DNA of 64,000 nucleotides from Paracoccus xiamenensis (GTDB lineage Bacteria > Pseudomonadota > Alphaproteobacteria > Rhodobacterales > Rhodobacteraceae), in the NCBI RefSeq assembly GCF_011308835.1, contig NZ_JAAOHY010000005.1, positions 1 through 64,000 of the forward strand. The letters run 5' to 3'. Positions 17,370 to 27,434 of this stretch are shown piece by piece; positions within the stretch are counted from its first letter, which is position 1; each line of letters opens with the position of its first letter. Under the pieces are notes generated by a model. The model searched no databases. It saw nothing but the letters and a program-made list of their open reading frames with translations, and was not told the DNA's origin. The position numbers were made by a program, and so were the translations under genes.

Positions 17370-18016
17370 AAGTAGCCTTCCCCATCGCCCCCGAACCCGA
17401 CGCAGAAACCGGCGAGGCCGCGCGTCAGCTGTTCGCGGGCCCCGTGGATTTCGTGAAGGGCGTCGTCGCCATGGACGGCCTGCCGGCCGCCGACCGCCCC
17501 GAAGTCTGCTTTGCCGGTCGCTCGAATGTCGGGAAATCCAGCCTCATCAATGCGCTGACGGGCCGGAAAGCCCTGGCGCGGGCCTCGAACACGCCGGGGC
17601 GCACGCAGGAAATCAACTATTTCGCGCTTGGCGACCGGGCCTATCTGGTCGACCTGCCGGGTTATGGCTTTGCCAAGGCGCCGGTCGCTGTGGTGGCGAA
17701 ATGGCAGGCGCTGTTGAAGAACTATCTGGCCGGACGCCCGACCCTGCGCCGGGCCTTCTGCCTGATCGACGCCCGCCACGGCATCAAACCGGTCGATCAC
17801 GAGATCATGACCCTGCTGGACCGGTCCGCCGTCCCCTTTCAGGTGGTGATGACCAAGACCGACAAGCTTGGCCCCAACGCGCTGAAGCCGGTGATCGCTC
17901 AGGTCGAGGAAGAACTGCAAAAGCACCCTGCCGCCTATCCCGAACTGGTCGTCACCTCGTCCGAAAAAGGCGAGGGCATCGCCACGCTGCGCGCGATCAT
18001 TGCCGGGCTGGACTAG
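17366..18016 (+). CDS. yihA: Ribosome biogenesis GTPase YihA/YsxC (EngB)
   Basis: This 216-residue GTPase assists maturation of the 50S subunit. G1 is GRSNVGKSSLINAL, G2 region is RTQEINYF, G3 is DLPGYGFAKA, G4 is MTKTDKLG, and G5 is TSSEKGEG. The true start at 17366 overlaps the MOSC stop; longer frames upstream only read the MOSC gene in another frame. Confidence 0.95.
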   Translation: MKVAFPIAPEPDAETGEAARQLFAGPVDFVKGVVAMDGLPAADRPEVCFAGRSNVGKSSLINALTGRKALARASNTPGRTQEINYFALGDRAYLVDLPGYGFAKAPVAVVAKWQALLKNYLAGRPTLRRAFCLIDARHGIKPVDHEIMTLLDRSAVPFQVVMTKTDKLGPNALKPVIAQVEEELQKHPAAYPELVVTSSEKGEGIATLRAIIAGLD

Positions 18017-18083
18017 GCCAAGCCTCTTACTGGACGCAGACGCCGCCTGCCCCTAACCTGCCTCAGGCTCAGTGGATCGCATG

Positions 18084-18998
18084 ATGAGACAACAGGACAT
18101 GACCCGAGATTTCGCCGCCGCCGCCGCCACCCTGTCCGAAGCCCTGCCCTATATGCAGCGCTATTCCGGCGCCGTCGTGGTGGTGAAGTTCGGCGGCAAC
18201 GCCATGGGCGACGATGCCGAAATGGCGAAATTCGCATCCGACATCGTGCTGATGAAGCAGGTGGGCATACACCCTGTCGTGGTCCATGGCGGCGGCCCGA
18301 TGATCAATGACCTGCTGGGCAAGCTGGGCATCGAAAGCAGCTTTGTGCGCGGCAAGCGCGTCACCACCAAGGAAACCGTCGAGGTGGTGGAGATGGTGCT
18401 GTCGGGCCTCGTCAACAAGCGCATCGTGCAGGCGATCAACGATGCGGGCGGTCGCGCCATCGGTATTTCCGGCAAGGATGACGACCTGATGGTCTGCGAA
18501 CCCGATGACCCGGAACTGGGTTTCGTCGGCCGCCCGGTCGAGATGAACGTCCAGATCATCCGCGATTTGTATCTGGCTGGCCTGATCCCGGTCATCGCCC
18601 CGGTCGCGACGGGCATGGAAGATAACGAGACCTTCAACGTCAATGGCGACACCGCCGCCGGTGCCATCGCCGGCGCCCTGAGGGCCGACCGGCTGTTGCT
18701 GCTGACCGATGTGTCGGGGGTCAAGGATGCCTCGGGCGAGGTGCTGACCGCGATGACGCCCGATCAGGTGCGCCAGATGATCGCCCAAGGCACCATTGCA
18801 GGCGGCATGATCCCCAAGACTGAAACCGCGCTGAAGGCGTTGGAAGACGGGGTGCGCGCGGTGGTGATTCTGGACGGGCGGGTCCCCAACGCGACCCTGC
18901 TGGAACTGTTCACCGAACACGGCGCGGGCAGTCTGATCCGTTCGACCGAACCGCGGATCAAGCCGCGGGGCCTGCGCCAGGGCGACAGCGGACTGTAA
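18084..18998 (+). CDS. argB: Acetylglutamate kinase
   Basis: This protein of about 304 residues phosphorylates N-acetylglutamate, the second step of arginine synthesis. It shows [12 protein letters not shown] (phosphate/ATP site), [13 protein letters not shown], and [22 protein letters not shown], an arginine-sensitive-type region, plus [14 protein letters not shown]. The N-terminal [25 protein letters not shown] helix is typical of the arginine-inhibited class. Adjacent ATGs at 18081, 18084 and 18099 are all possible starts. It follows yihA by 67 nt and may be in the same transcript. Confidence 0.95.
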   Translation: MRQQDMTRDFAAAAATLSEALPYMQRYSGAVVVVKFGGNAMGDDAEMAKFASDIVLMKQVGIHPVVVHGGGPMINDLLGKLGIESSFVRGKRVTTKETVEVVEMVLSGLVNKRIVQAINDAGGRAIGISGKDDDLMVCEPDDPELGFVGRPVEMNVQIIRDLYLAGLIPVIAPVATGMEDNETFNVNGDTAAGAIAGALRADRLLLLTDVSGVKDASGEVLTAMTPDQVRQMIAQGTIAGGMIPKTETALKALEDGVRAVVILDGRVPNATLLELFTEHGAGSLIRSTEPRIKPRGLRQGDSGL

Positions 18999-19140
18999 GC
19001 GCTGGCAAATCCGGCCGCGCGCAGGGCCTTGAATCGCAGCCGAAATTTCGATCCGAAAACGCCGTTTCTGGCGCTTGCCCTGCCCGCATAACCTATGGCA
19101 GGCTCTCCCTCATTCGCGTGGCATGAGAGGCCGTTTCCCA

Positions 19141-19656
19141 ATGACCCCTACCGGACATCGTCGCCTGATCCTGACCCGGCATGCCAAATCGGCCTGGGAT
19201 GACCCCTCGCTGGAGGATTTCGACCGCCCGCTGAACGGTCGCGGTCGCCGCTCGGCCCGGTTGCTGGGCGATTTCATCGCCTCGCGCGGCTATGAGCCCG
19301 AGGAGGTTATCTGTTCCCCGTCAAAGCGCACGCGCGAGACCTGGGATGAAGTTGCAAGCGCCGCGCTGGAGGTTCGTCCGCAGCTGCGCTTTGACGACCG
19401 TCTGTTTCACGCCAACCCTGCCACCTTGCTGGAGGTGCTGCGCAGCGCCACGGCGCCCACGGTGATGATGATCGGGCACAACCCCGGCATCGCCGAATTT
19501 GCCGCCAGCCTGCCCGCACGGGTGCCGCTGGACCCGGAATTTCGCAAGTATCCGACTGCGGCAACCCTGGTGGTCGATTTCCAGATCGACGACTGGGCGG
19601 ATGTGCAGCCCGGTCAGGGCAGCGTGATGGATTTCGTGCGCCTCGACGGGCGCTGA
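19141..19656 (+). CDS. SixA-type histidine phosphatase
   Basis: This 171-residue protein belongs to the small histidine phosphatase superfamily. It carries [13 protein letters not shown] with the catalytic His in RHAKS (about residue 15), [10 protein letters not shown] with the phosphate-binding Arg, and MMIGHNPGI with the second His. The RHAKS form is typical of SixA-like phosphohistidine phosphatases; a target cannot be inferred here. Starts at 19141, where homology begins; about 60 nt before trpB. Confidence 0.88.
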   Translation: MTPTGHRRLILTRHAKSAWDDPSLEDFDRPLNGRGRRSARLLGDFIASRGYEPEEVICSPSKRTRETWDEVASAALEVRPQLRFDDRLFHANPATLLEVLRSATAPTVMMIGHNPGIAEFAASLPARVPLDPEFRKYPTAATLVVDFQIDDWADVQPGQGSVMDFVRLDGR

Positions 19657-19717
19657 GCCCCGGATAACGGGACATAAAACAGGCCCCGAAGCGGGCCGGT
19701 GGCAAGGGGGGACATAC

Positions 19718-20923
19718 ATGGGCTATCTGAAATCGCATCCCGATGCGAAGGGCTTTTTCGGGGCATATGGCGGGGCCGACCTGCCGCCCGTTCTGGTCGA
19801 TCAGTTCGCGGCGATCGAGAAGGCCTATCTGACGCTGTCGCGTTCGGCAGATTTCATCAGTGAGCTGCGCTTTATCCGCAAGCATTTTCAGGGCCGTCCG
19901 ACGCCCGTCAGCTATCTGGGCAACCTGTCCGCCGATTGCGGCGGCGCGCAGATCTATGCCAAGCGCGAGGATCTGAACCATACCGGCGCCCATAAGCTGA
20001 ACCACTGCATGGCAGAAGCCCTGCTGGCCAAGCATATGGGCAAGACCAAGGTCATGGCAGAAACCGGGGCGGGCCAGCATGGCGTGGCGCTGGCGACGGC
20101 GGCGGCCTATTTCGGGCTGGAATGCGAAATCCACATGGGCGAGATCGACATCGCCAAGGAAGCCCCGAACGTCACCCGCATGAAGCTTCTGGGGGCCGAG
20201 GTGGTGCCCGTGGGTTTTGGCGGGCGGTCGCTGAAAGAAGCCGTCGACAGCTGCTTCCAGTCGTATGTAGAACAGGCCGAAACCGCGCTGTTCGCCATCG
20301 GCAGCGTCGTCGGCCCCCACCCCTTCCCGATGATGGTGCGCGATTTCCAGCATGTCGTCGGCATCGAGGCGCGCGAACAGTTTCTGGAAATGACCGGCCA
20401 CCTGCCCGATATGGTCGCGGCCTGCGTCGGCGGCGGATCGAACGCGATGGGCATGTTTGCGGGCTTTATCGACGATGAAGGCGTGGCGCTGTACGGTGTC
20501 GAACCGCTTGGCACCTCGTCCAATCTGGGCGATCACGCGGCGACGATCACCTATGGCGAGGATGGCGACATTCACGGCTTCAAGACGATGGTGCTGAAGG
20601 ACAAGGACGGCAATCCGGCCCCGGTCCATACGGTCGCATCGGGTCTGGATTATCCGGGTGTCGGGCCGGAACACGCCTATCTGCACCGCACCGGACGGGC
20701 AAATTATGTGGCGGCCGACGACCGCGAGGCGCTGGATGCCTTCTATCGCCTGTCCCGCCGCGAAGGAATCATCCCGGCGCTGGAAAGCGCCCATGCCGTC
20801 GCCTTCGCGCTGCGCGAGGCCCCGAAAAACCCCGGCAAGACGATCCTGATCAACCTGTCCGGGCGGGGCGACAAGGATATCGATTATGTGACCGAGACCT
20901 ACGGTTTCGGCGGCCAAGCCTAG
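19718..20923 (+). CDS. trpB: Tryptophan synthase beta subunit
   Basis: This 401-residue PLP enzyme condenses indole with serine. The Schiff-base lysine is in [50 protein letters not shown] (phosphate loop) and the C-terminal [12 protein letters not shown] are all intact. AAGGGGGGA precedes the start. Neither trpA nor trpF is adjacent, unlike the classical operon; the neighbour downstream is the convergent prs gene. Confidence 0.97.
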   Translation: MGYLKSHPDAKGFFGAYGGADLPPVLVDQFAAIEKAYLTLSRSADFISELRFIRKHFQGRPTPVSYLGNLSADCGGAQIYAKREDLNHTGAHKLNHCMAEALLAKHMGKTKVMAETGAGQHGVALATAAAYFGLECEIHMGEIDIAKEAPNVTRMKLLGAEVVPVGFGGRSLKEAVDSCFQSYVEQAETALFAIGSVVGPHPFPMMVRDFQHVVGIEAREQFLEMTGHLPDMVAACVGGGSNAMGMFAGFIDDEGVALYGVEPLGTSSNLGDHAATITYGEDGDIHGFKTMVLKDKDGNPAPVHTVASGLDYPGVGPEHAYLHRTGRANYVAADDREALDAFYRLSRREGIIPALESAHAVAFALREAPKNPGKTILINLSGRGDKDIDYVTETYGFGGQA

Positions 20924-20939
20924 CCGCCGGATATGAAAA

Positions 20940-20970
20940 CGCCGCGCCGGTCGTTCTGACGGGCGCGGCG
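20940..20970. terminator. Bidirectional hairpin between trpB and prs
   Basis: The 9-nt arms CGCCGCGCC (20940-20948) and GGCGCGGCG (20962-20970) pair perfectly between two convergent genes. T-runs are weak on both sides, so Rho may assist. Confidence 0.7.
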
Positions 20971-20989
20971 CCTTGCATTTCAGCCGGGA

Positions 20990-22009
20990 TCAAGCCCCGG
21001 AATAAAGGCCCTCATACAGCGGCCCCAGCGTGTCCAATTCGAACAGCGAACTGACCGAGGTGCCGTTCCACGTATTGATGATGGCCTGCGCAAACATCGG
21101 CGCGGTCGGCACGATGCGGATATTCGCGCAGTTTTTCACCGCATCGGGCTGGTCGATGGAATCGGTGATAACCAGCGACTTCATCACCGAATTCGACACC
21201 CGCTCGACCGCCGGGCCGGACAGGACGCCGTGGGTAATATAGGCGTGGACCTCGGCCGCGCCGTGGTCGATCAGCAGTTGCGCAGCTTTCACCAGCGTAC
21301 CGGCCGTGTCGCAAATGTCATCGACGATGATACAGGTCTTGCCGGTCACGTCCCCGATCACGGTCATGTCGGCGATCTCGCCCGCCTTTTCGCGGCGCTT
21401 GTCGACGATGGCCATCGGCACGTTGATCCGCTGCGCGATCTCTCGCGCGCGGGCCACACCGCCCACATCCGGCGACACGACCATCAGGTCGTCCATGCGG
21501 CCCTTGAAGTTGTGCTTGATATCCAGCGCAAACACGGGCGCGGCGTAAAGGTTATCGACCGGGATATCGAAGAAACCCTGAATCTGCGTTGCGTGCAGAT
21601 CCAGGGTCAGAACGCGGTCGACGCCCGCCTTTGTCAGCATGTTTGCCACCAGCTTGGCGCTGATCGGGGTACGCGCCTTGGCACGGCGGTCCTGACGGGC
21701 ATAGCCGAAATAGGGGATCACGGCGGTGATGCGCGCGGCCGAGGACCGCTTCAGCGCATCTGTCATGATCAGCAGTTCCATCAGGTTGTCATTGGCCGGG
21801 TTCGAGGTCGGCTGGATGATATACATATCCTCGCCGCGCACGTTGTCGAACACCTCGACGAAGATTTCCTGATCGTTGAAACGCTCGACCCGTGCGTCGA
21901 CCGGGGCGACGTTCATCCCCCTGTGCATCGACATCCGCCGCGCGATGGCAAGCGCCAGAGGCTTGTTGGCATTACCGGAAATCAGCTTGGGTTCGGTCAT
22001 CGCGGGCAT
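20990..22009 (-). CDS. prs: Ribose-phosphate pyrophosphokinase
   Basis: This 339-residue PRPP synthetase has [31 protein letters not shown], the ATP-site [32 protein letters not shown], and the PRPP loop [15 protein letters not shown]. The start at 22009 follows [19 protein letters not shown], nine nucleotides in, is where conservation begins. A much longer in-frame version reaches into the divergent neighbour and is rejected. It supplies PRPP for nucleotides, His and Trp. Confidence 0.96.
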   Translation of the reverse strand: MPAMTEPKLISGNANKPLALAIARRMSMHRGMNVAPVDARVERFNDQEIFVEVFDNVRGEDMYIIQPTSNPANDNLMELLIMTDALKRSSAARITAVIPYFGYARQDRRAKARTPISAKLVANMLTKAGVDRVLTLDLHATQIQGFFDIPVDNLYAAPVFALDIKHNFKGRMDDLMVVSPDVGGVARAREIAQRINVPMAIVDKRREKAGEIADMTVIGDVTGKTCIIVDDICDTAGTLVKAAQLLIDHGAAEVHAYITHGVLSGPAVERVSNSVMKSLVITDSIDQPDAVKNCANIRIVPTAPMFAQAIINTWNGTSVSSLFELDTLGPLYEGLYSGA

Positions 22010-22117
22010 GGGGCAGTCCTTCGAGGGGCGGGATTCGGGCGATTGCAGGGGACTTAGCACCGCGTTAGCCTGCCCGCAAACATCAACAGCCCGCATCACC
22101 CTGCGATGGAGCGTGAA

Positions 22118-22717
22118 ATGGCACATATCGACTATTATCTCGGCACAATCAGCCCATGGTGCTATCTGGCGGGCGACCGGCTGGAGCGGATCGCCAAGGA
22201 ACACAAGGCAACCGTTACCTATAAGCCCGTCGATCTGATGCAGCTTTTCCCGCGCACTGGCGGCCTGAAGCCTGCCGATCGCCACGAGAGCCGTTTGGAC
22301 TATCGCATGCAGGAACTGACCCGCTGGGCGGCGTATCTGAAGGTGCCATTCAACCTGCGCCCGGCGCATTTCCCGGTGAACATGGCCCCGTCTTCTTATG
22401 TGGTGATCGCGGCGCAGGCCGCGGGCGAGGGCGATATCGGCGCGCTGGTGCGCGGCTTCCTGCGCGCGGTCTGGGCCGAGAACCGCGACGTTTCGGACGA
22501 TGCAGTCATCCGCGACGTGCTGGCCGCGAATGGCTTTGATCCGGCCATTGCCGACAAGGGGCTGTTCGTGGGCGCAGAACAATATGGCCGCAATCTGGAA
22601 GATGCGGTAGCCGCCGGCGTCTTTGGCGCGCCCTTCTATGTCGTGCGCGAGACGGGGCAGAAATTCTGGGGCCAGGACCGCCTGACCTTCCTGGCCGATC
22701 ACCTGGCAACCGCATGA
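22118..22717 (+). CDS. 2-hydroxychromene-2-carboxylate isomerase-like (DsbA/kappa-GST family)
   Basis: This protein of about 199 residues has a thioredoxin-like fold with a helical insert. [22 protein letters not shown] at the N-terminus carries the Ser/Cys glutathione-site region, and [26 protein letters not shown] is the typical C-terminal cis-Pro and substrate segment of HCCA isomerases. The start at 22118 follows GGAGC. It overlaps the next gene by ATGA. The physiological substrate is unknown; many genomes keep such genes without naphthalene degradation. Confidence 0.85.
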   Translation: MAHIDYYLGTISPWCYLAGDRLERIAKEHKATVTYKPVDLMQLFPRTGGLKPADRHESRLDYRMQELTRWAAYLKVPFNLRPAHFPVNMAPSSYVVIAAQAAGEGDIGALVRGFLRAVWAENRDVSDDAVIRDVLAANGFDPAIADKGLFVGAEQYGRNLEDAVAAGVFGAPFYVVRETGQKFWGQDRLTFLADHLATA

Positions 22718-23499
22718 GCGACGTGACACCGTTCGAACGTCACTTCCCGGGCGATCCCGACCGCCCGGCACTGGCGCTGCATTGCATGATGGGCAGCAGC
22801 AATGCCTGGCGGCCGATGGCCGAGCATCTGGGCGGGGTGATCGACCTGCGCGCCTTCGACAATCCCGGCCACGGCCGCAGCCCCGACTGGCAGCCCGTGG
22901 ACGGGATCGACCTGCATACATTCGTGACCCGCCACGCCGCCGGGATGATCGACCGCCCGCTGGACCTGATCGGGCACAGCTTTGGCGCAACCGTGGCCCT
23001 GCGCATCGCCGTAGGCGCACCTCAGGCGATCCGGTCACTGACCCTGATCGAGCCGGTGCTGTTCGCCGCCGCCCCTGCCCCTGCACGTCAGGCCGAGAAT
23101 GACCGCCTCGCCCCCTTTGCGGCGGCGGACGACATTGACGGCATGATCGGCCAGTTCATGTCCGATTGGGGCGCACCGGGTGCGGGCGCCATCCCGGACG
23201 ATCCCGCCCGCGCCGACCGCTTGCGCAAGCAGATGAGGCTGGTCCTGGACACCAACGCCTTCCTGATGGAGGACCGCGCCAATATCCTGCGCGAGGGCGG
23301 TCTGGAAGGGATCGAGGCGCCGGTGATGCTGATTTCTGGCGCCCAATCGCCACCGATCATTCACGACATCGCCGAGGCCTTGGCCGCCCGCCTGCCCGAT
23401 GTCGGTCGCGCGAATGTGCCGGATGCAGGGCATATGCTGCCCTTGACCCATGCCGAAGCGGTGGCCGATCTGGTACGAATGAACCTCGACCGCGCCTGA
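22714..23499 (+). CDS. Alpha/beta-hydrolase
   Basis: This 261-residue hydrolase has the nucleophile elbow [12 protein letters not shown] (Ser about 89), an oxyanion HCMMGSS turn, and a C-terminal [16 protein letters not shown] supplying the His. [12 protein letters not shown] is the standard strand-loop segment after the first beta strands. Substrate cannot be assigned. ATGA coupling to the isomerase-like gene suggests a two-gene operon. Confidence 0.85.
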   Translation: MSDVTPFERHFPGDPDRPALALHCMMGSSNAWRPMAEHLGGVIDLRAFDNPGHGRSPDWQPVDGIDLHTFVTRHAAGMIDRPLDLIGHSFGATVALRIAVGAPQAIRSLTLIEPVLFAAAPAPARQAENDRLAPFAAADDIDGMIGQFMSDWGAPGAGAIPDDPARADRLRKQMRLVLDTNAFLMEDRANILREGGLEGIEAPVMLISGAQSPPIIHDIAEALAARLPDVGRANVPDAGHMLPLTHAEAVADLVRMNLDRA

Positions 23500-23503
23500 A
23501 GGG

Positions 23504-24547
23504 TCAGCCGCGCAATGCGACCAGCAGCGCCTCGACCTCGGCATCGGTGGTGTTCCAGCCGCAGACGAAACGGACGGTGACCTCGTCCTGATCCGTTTCG
23601 TCCAACGAGGACCATTTGAAATAGGTGGCACCGGCCGCCCGCGCCCGGTCATGAGCATCGGCGGGCAGCACGGCGAAAACCTGATTGGCCTCGGCAGGAT
23701 GGGCCAGCCGCGCGCCGTCGACGCTGTTCAGCCCTTCGGCCAGAAGCGCGGCCATTTCGTTCGCATGGCCTGCCAGATCCAGCCATAACCCGGCCTCCAG
23801 CAGTGCATAGAATTGCGCCGACAGATAGCGGTGCTTGGACAAAAGATGACCGCTGCGCTTGCGGGTAAAGGCCAGCCGGTCGGCCAGTTCGGGATCGAAG
23901 GCCACGACCGCCTCGACCCCCATGCCGCCGTTCTTGGTGCCGCCGAAAGACAGAAGATCGACACCGGCGCGATGGGTCACATCCGCAGGTACGGCCCCGC
24001 TGGCCGCGACCGCATTGGCAAAGCGCGCGCCGTCCATATGCAGCACCAGCTTGTGCTGGCGGGCGATGGCGGCGATTTCGGTCACCATGCCGGGCGTCCA
24101 GACCCGGCCCCATTCGGTCGCGTTGGTGATGGAAATCGCCCCCGGCTTGCCGCCGCCCAAGCCCTCGCCCGCCCAGAATGACGCCGCGCGATCCAGCGCA
24201 TCTGCGTCGATCAGCCCGCCCTCACCCGGGATCAGCGTCAACTTGGCGCCGCCGGTGAACATCTCGGGCGCGGCGCATTCCGATGTCTCGATATGGGCGT
24301 CCTCGTTGCAGAAGATCCGCTGCCACGGCTGCACGGCACCGCCAAGCGCGATTGCATTCGCCGCCGTTCCGGTGGCGGTGAACAGCACCACTGCTTCGGG
24401 CGCATCCAGTACCTCGCGCACACGATCCTCGGCCGCGCGGGTCAGCGCATCATTGCCATAGGATGCGACATGCCCCTCGTTCGCCGCCGCAAGCGCCGCC
24501 ATGACCGAGGGATGCACGCCAGAACAATTATCGGAAGCGAAATTCAT
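23504..24547 (-). CDS. ltaE: Low-specificity L-threonine aldolase
   Basis: This 347-residue PLP enzyme cleaves L-threonine or allo-threonine to glycine and acetaldehyde. It has FASDNCSGVHPSVM at the N-terminus, HIETSECAAPE, LHMDGARFANAV (PLP-contacting Asp-Gly-Ala-Arg) and the lysine in LLSFGGTKNGGMG. The start at 24547 is inside the upstream gene end (ATGA overlap), and homology begins there. Confidence 0.9.
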   Translation of the reverse strand: MNFASDNCSGVHPSVMAALAAANEGHVASYGNDALTRAAEDRVREVLDAPEAVVLFTATGTAANAIALGGAVQPWQRIFCNEDAHIETSECAAPEMFTGGAKLTLIPGEGGLIDADALDRAASFWAGEGLGGGKPGAISITNATEWGRVWTPGMVTEIAAIARQHKLVLHMDGARFANAVAASGAVPADVTHRAGVDLLSFGGTKNGGMGVEAVVAFDPELADRLAFTRKRSGHLLSKHRYLSAQFYALLEAGLWLDLAGHANEMAALLAEGLNSVDGARLAHPAEANQVFAVLPADAHDRARAAGATYFKWSSLDETDQDEVTVRFVCGWNTTDAEVEALLVALRG

Positions 24548-24984
24548 GACAGATCCTCGATAATGTAATCTTCCCAGTCTTCCTCGGGGATCGCGGCCTC
24601 GGACAACGTCCACCCCCGGACCGAGGCCCCCGCCCGGTGCACCGCCTCGCGGTCGCCGCTGATCAGATAGTGCCACTCGGGCAGCGCCCGCCCCTCGGCC
24701 CGCAGCCTATAGGCGCAGGTGGCGGGCAACCAATAGGTGATATCCTTGATCTTGTCGGGCGTCAGGCTGACACATTCGGGCACATATTGGTGCCGCGTCT
24801 CGTAACGCGTGCAGCGGCAGGTCTGCCCGTCCAGCAGCCGGCAGGCGATGCGGGTAAAGGCCAGTTCGTCCGTGTCTTCGAATTCCAGCTTGTTCAGGCA
24901 GCACTTGCCGCAGCCGTCGCACAGCGCCTCCCATTCGCGGCTGTCGAGGTCGCGCAGCGGCAATTCCCAGAAACGGGGGCGCAT
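24544..24984 (-). CDS. YcgN-like (UPF0260) cysteine-cluster protein
   Basis: This 146-residue protein has the cluster LCDGCGKCCLNKLEFED near residues 21-37, followed by CRLLDGQTCRCTRYETRHQYVPECVSL, the conserved YcgN/YkgJ metal-binding pattern of at least eight cysteines. The C-terminal half (YWLPATCAYRLRAEGRALPEWHYLISGD) matches the UPF0260 family. Function is unknown; metal binding is inferred. ATG overlaps the ribF stop (TGATG) and its stop overlaps ltaE (ATGA), giving a tightly packed ribF-ycgN-like-ltaE operon. Confidence 0.9.
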   Translation of the reverse strand: MRPRFWELPLRDLDSREWEALCDGCGKCCLNKLEFEDTDELAFTRIACRLLDGQTCRCTRYETRHQYVPECVSLTPDKIKDITYWLPATCAYRLRAEGRALPEWHYLISGDREAVHRAGASVRGWTLSEAAIPEEDWEDYIIEDLS

Positions 24985-25979
24985 CAGGACGCCGACAGGA
25001 TCGCGCGGGCCTCGGCGCTGTCGCGGTCCATCTGGTCGACCAGTGCCTGAAGCCCGTCGAATTTCATCTCGGGCCGCAGATATTCGACCAAAGCGACCGA
25101 CAGGTGTTCTCCGTAAAGATCGCCTTCGAAATCGAACAGATGGACTTCCAGATTGGGGCGGTTGTCGCCAAACATCGGCCGCACACCAAGGCTCGCCACG
25201 CCCGGCCAGCTGCCCTTGTGCGGGCCACCCAGCACATCGGCCAGCACCGCATAGACGCCCAGCTTCGGCAGATGCAGCCCGTCGACCGACATGTTCGCGG
25301 TCGGATAGCCCAGCTCGCGCCCGCGCTTTTCGCCATGCAGCACCTCGCCCTCGATCCGGTGCCAATGGCCCAGCATGCGTTCGGCATCGCGGGTGCGGCC
25401 TTCGGTCAGCGCTTGCCGGATCGCGGTCGAGGAAAAGTCGCGCCCGTCCTCGCCCACCAGCGGCGCCACAGTGACGCCAAAGCCAAAGCGGCGGCCCAGA
25501 TCGCAAAGGGTGTCGGAATCGCCGGCCCGGCCTTTGCCAAAGAAGAAATCCTGCCCGACGGTGACATGGGCCACGCCCAAGCCTTCGGCCAGCACGTCGC
25601 GGGCGAAAACCTCGGGGCTCAGCCCGGCCAGCACCGGACCGAAAGGCAGCTCGAACAAGTGCTCGACCCCCAGCCGGCGCAACCGGTTCGCGCGGGCTTC
25701 GGCATTCATCAGCCGGAAAGGGGGGGCGTCGGGGGCAAAGAACTCACGCGGATGGGGTTCAAACGTGACAACACCCAGCGGCGCCTCGCAGGCCGCACGG
25801 GCGGCGTCGATCACCGCGCGATGACCGCGATGGACGCCATCGAAATTCCCCATCGCCACCGATGCCCCACGCGCCGAGGCCGGCAATCCGGTCCAATGCT
25901 GATGGATATGCAACTCGCCCCCTTCCGGGGCAGACCCGGCATGGTCACTCTGTGGCGGACGGCCCGCCGTTTCCTGCAT
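24984..25979 (-). CDS. ribF: Bifunctional riboflavin kinase / FAD synthetase
   Basis: This protein of 331 residues or fewer makes FMN and FAD. The FAD-synthetase half has VAMGNFDGVHRGHRAVI, the kinase half has the GREL-GYPTANMSVDGLHLPKLGVYAV segment, and FSSTAIRQAL lies between. The start is uncertain. ATG 25979 gives 22 extra unconserved residues and a poor ribosome binding site. TTG at 25913 follows a strong GGAAGGGGG and begins exactly where homology starts (IHQHWTGLP); I favour TTG biologically but list the longer frame. Confidence 0.93.
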   Translation of the reverse strand: MQETAGRPPQSDHAGSAPEGGELHIHQHWTGLPASARGASVAMGNFDGVHRGHRAVIDAARAACEAPLGVVTFEPHPREFFAPDAPPFRLMNAEARANRLRRLGVEHLFELPFGPVLAGLSPEVFARDVLAEGLGVAHVTVGQDFFFGKGRAGDSDTLCDLGRRFGFGVTVAPLVGEDGRDFSSTAIRQALTEGRTRDAERMLGHWHRIEGEVLHGEKRGRELGYPTANMSVDGLHLPKLGVYAVLADVLGGPHKGSWPGVASLGVRPMFGDNRPNLEVHLFDFEGDLYGEHLSVALVEYLRPEMKFDGLQALVDQMDRDSAEARAILSAS

Positions 25980-26015
25980 ATCGCGCAGCCACGGCCCGGT
26001 TGCAAGCCGCGCAGA

Positions 26016-26501
26016 CTAGCCGGCCAGCAACGCCAGCGCCTCGACCCGGCGCGGGCGGTCGGGTTCGGGATCGGGGATGGCGGGTTCGGCCGCCAGCCGG
26101 GCGATCCAATCGCCGGGCAGGCCCGCCTCGCGCGCGCCTGCCAGCACCAGCGCCAGATACCAGTCGAAGGGCGGCATCCCGGCGGCGCGGGACTGCGGCG
26201 GCGCCAGATAGGCCATCGCCTGCCGGTCGCCCAGATCCAACGTGACGCGGTCATAGCCGCGCCCCAGCCCCTCGATCTGGTCCAGCAAATTCACATCCGC
26301 GTCGGCCAGATCGTACAGCACGCCCGGCACGACCCCTTCGCCCGCTACCAGAGTCGCCTTGCCGGAACCGTCCTGCCCGATCTTGTCGAAAGCCACCCGA
26401 AAGCCCGTAACATCAGCCCGCCCGATTACCCGGGCCGAGGGGCAGCGCGCCACCAGCCGCGCCGCCAGCATGTTCGAACCATAGGCGAAATACAGCGCCA
26501 C
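26016..26501 (-). CDS. Gamma-glutamylcyclotransferase-like protein
   Basis: This 161-residue protein has the GGCT fold signature FAYGSNM at residues 5-11 and the catalytic-type glutamate in DQIEGLGRGYDR (Glu77). GVLYDLADADVNLLDQIEG is the typical strand-helix unit. Family members cyclise gamma-glutamyl compounds; the real substrate is unknown. It begins directly after the stop of the HAD gene (26502), so the two are coupled. Confidence 0.82.
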   Translation of the reverse strand: MALYFAYGSNMLAARLVARCPSARVIGRADVTGFRVAFDKIGQDGSGKATLVAGEGVVPGVLYDLADADVNLLDQIEGLGRGYDRVTLDLGDRQAMAYLAPPQSRAAGMPPFDWYLALVLAGAREAGLPGDWIARLAAEPAIPDPEPDRPRRVEALALLAG

Positions 26502-27368
26502 TCAGCGCAGCCGGCCCATCGCGAAAGTGGGCGCCATCATCTGCGGGCGCAGCCACTCCTCCAGCAGCTGGGCCTCGGGGGCCTCGACATCAGCGCCCAT
26601 ATGCTCTGCCGCCAGACCGCCGGTGATGAACAGCGAATCCAGCCCCTCGCCCACCGCGCCGGCGATGTCGGTCCTGATACCATCACCCACGCACAAGACG
26701 CGCGCACCTTCCTTCATGTGCAACCTGCGCCGCGCCAGATCATAGATCGGCGGATGCGGCTTGCCGAAATACAGCGATTGCCCGCCCATATCGGTATAGA
26801 ATTCCGCAATCGCACCGGCGCAATAGATCCGCCGCTCGCCCAGATCGACAACGATGTCTGGATTGGCGCACAGAAGCTTCAGCCCATTGACCCGGGCCAG
26901 CATCAGGCGTGAGCGGTAATCTTCGGGCGTCTCGGTATCCTCGTCAAAAGGTCCGGTGCAGACGATGCCCTCGGCTTCTTCCAACGGCACCCGCTCGATC
27001 CGGGGCGCGTCCTTCCATTCCGGCGGCACGTCGAAAAACGCATCATCCTTTGCCGGCCCCAGATGCCAGACCTTGCGACCAACAGCACCCGCGAACATCG
27101 CATCCTGCGCAGCATCGCCCGAGGTGACGATCGCGTCCCAGGCATCGCGCGGAATCCCCAGCCGACCGAAGGACGCCTCGACCTGGGCGGCCGGGCGCGG
27201 CGCATTGGTCATCAGACAAACCAGCCCGCCACCGCCCCGATATTCCTGCAAGGCGGCAATCGCCGCCGGATAGGCCTCGATCCCGTTATGAACGCAGCCC
27301 CAAAGGTCGCAGAAAAGCACGTCATAATCGGTGGCAATCTCGGAAAGCGATCCGATGATCCGCGTCAT
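26502..27368 (-). CDS. HAD-family phosphatase, TIGR01459 (NagD-like)
   Basis: This 288-residue class IIA HAD hydrolase has motif I VLFCDLWGCVHNG, motif II LVCLMTNAPRP, and motifs III/IV FGKPHPPIYDLA...VLCVGDGIRTDIAGAVGEGLDSLFITGG. The second aspartate of the classical DxD is replaced (DLWG), as is usual for TIGR01459. Substrate is unknown. It lies downstream of ppaC but is separated from it by a hairpin (27401-27421). Confidence 0.88.
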   Translation of the reverse strand: MTRIIGSLSEIATDYDVLFCDLWGCVHNGIEAYPAAIAALQEYRGGGGLVCLMTNAPRPAAQVEASFGRLGIPRDAWDAIVTSGDAAQDAMFAGAVGRKVWHLGPAKDDAFFDVPPEWKDAPRIERVPLEEAEGIVCTGPFDEDTETPEDYRSRLMLARVNGLKLLCANPDIVVDLGERRIYCAGAIAEFYTDMGGQSLYFGKPHPPIYDLARRRLHMKEGARVLCVGDGIRTDIAGAVGEGLDSLFITGGLAAEHMGADVEAPEAQLLEEWLRPQMMAPTFAMGRLR

Positions 27369-27400
27369 GTCTTCACCCTGGTCAAAATATCCTCGGGGGT

Positions 27401-27421
27401 CCGGGGGCAGACAGCCCCCGG
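27401..27421 (-). terminator. Hairpin after ppaC, probable family-specific intergenic repeat
   Basis: Arms CCGGGGGC (27401-27408) and GCCCCCGG (27414-27421) enclose a 5-nt loop. Read on the minus strand it continues into GGACCCCCGAGGATATTTT, a string I recall as frequent between genes in Rhodobacteraceae. It sits just downstream of the ppaC stop and may end that transcript while supplying leader sequence for the HAD gene. Confidence 0.65.
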
Positions 27422-27434
27422 CCTTCGTCTCAGA

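Noticed and set aside
22010..23086. N-terminal extension of prs to 698 codons
   Set aside because: The extra part is the antisense of the isomerase-like and hydrolase genes; prs homology begins at 22009 with a good ribosome binding site.
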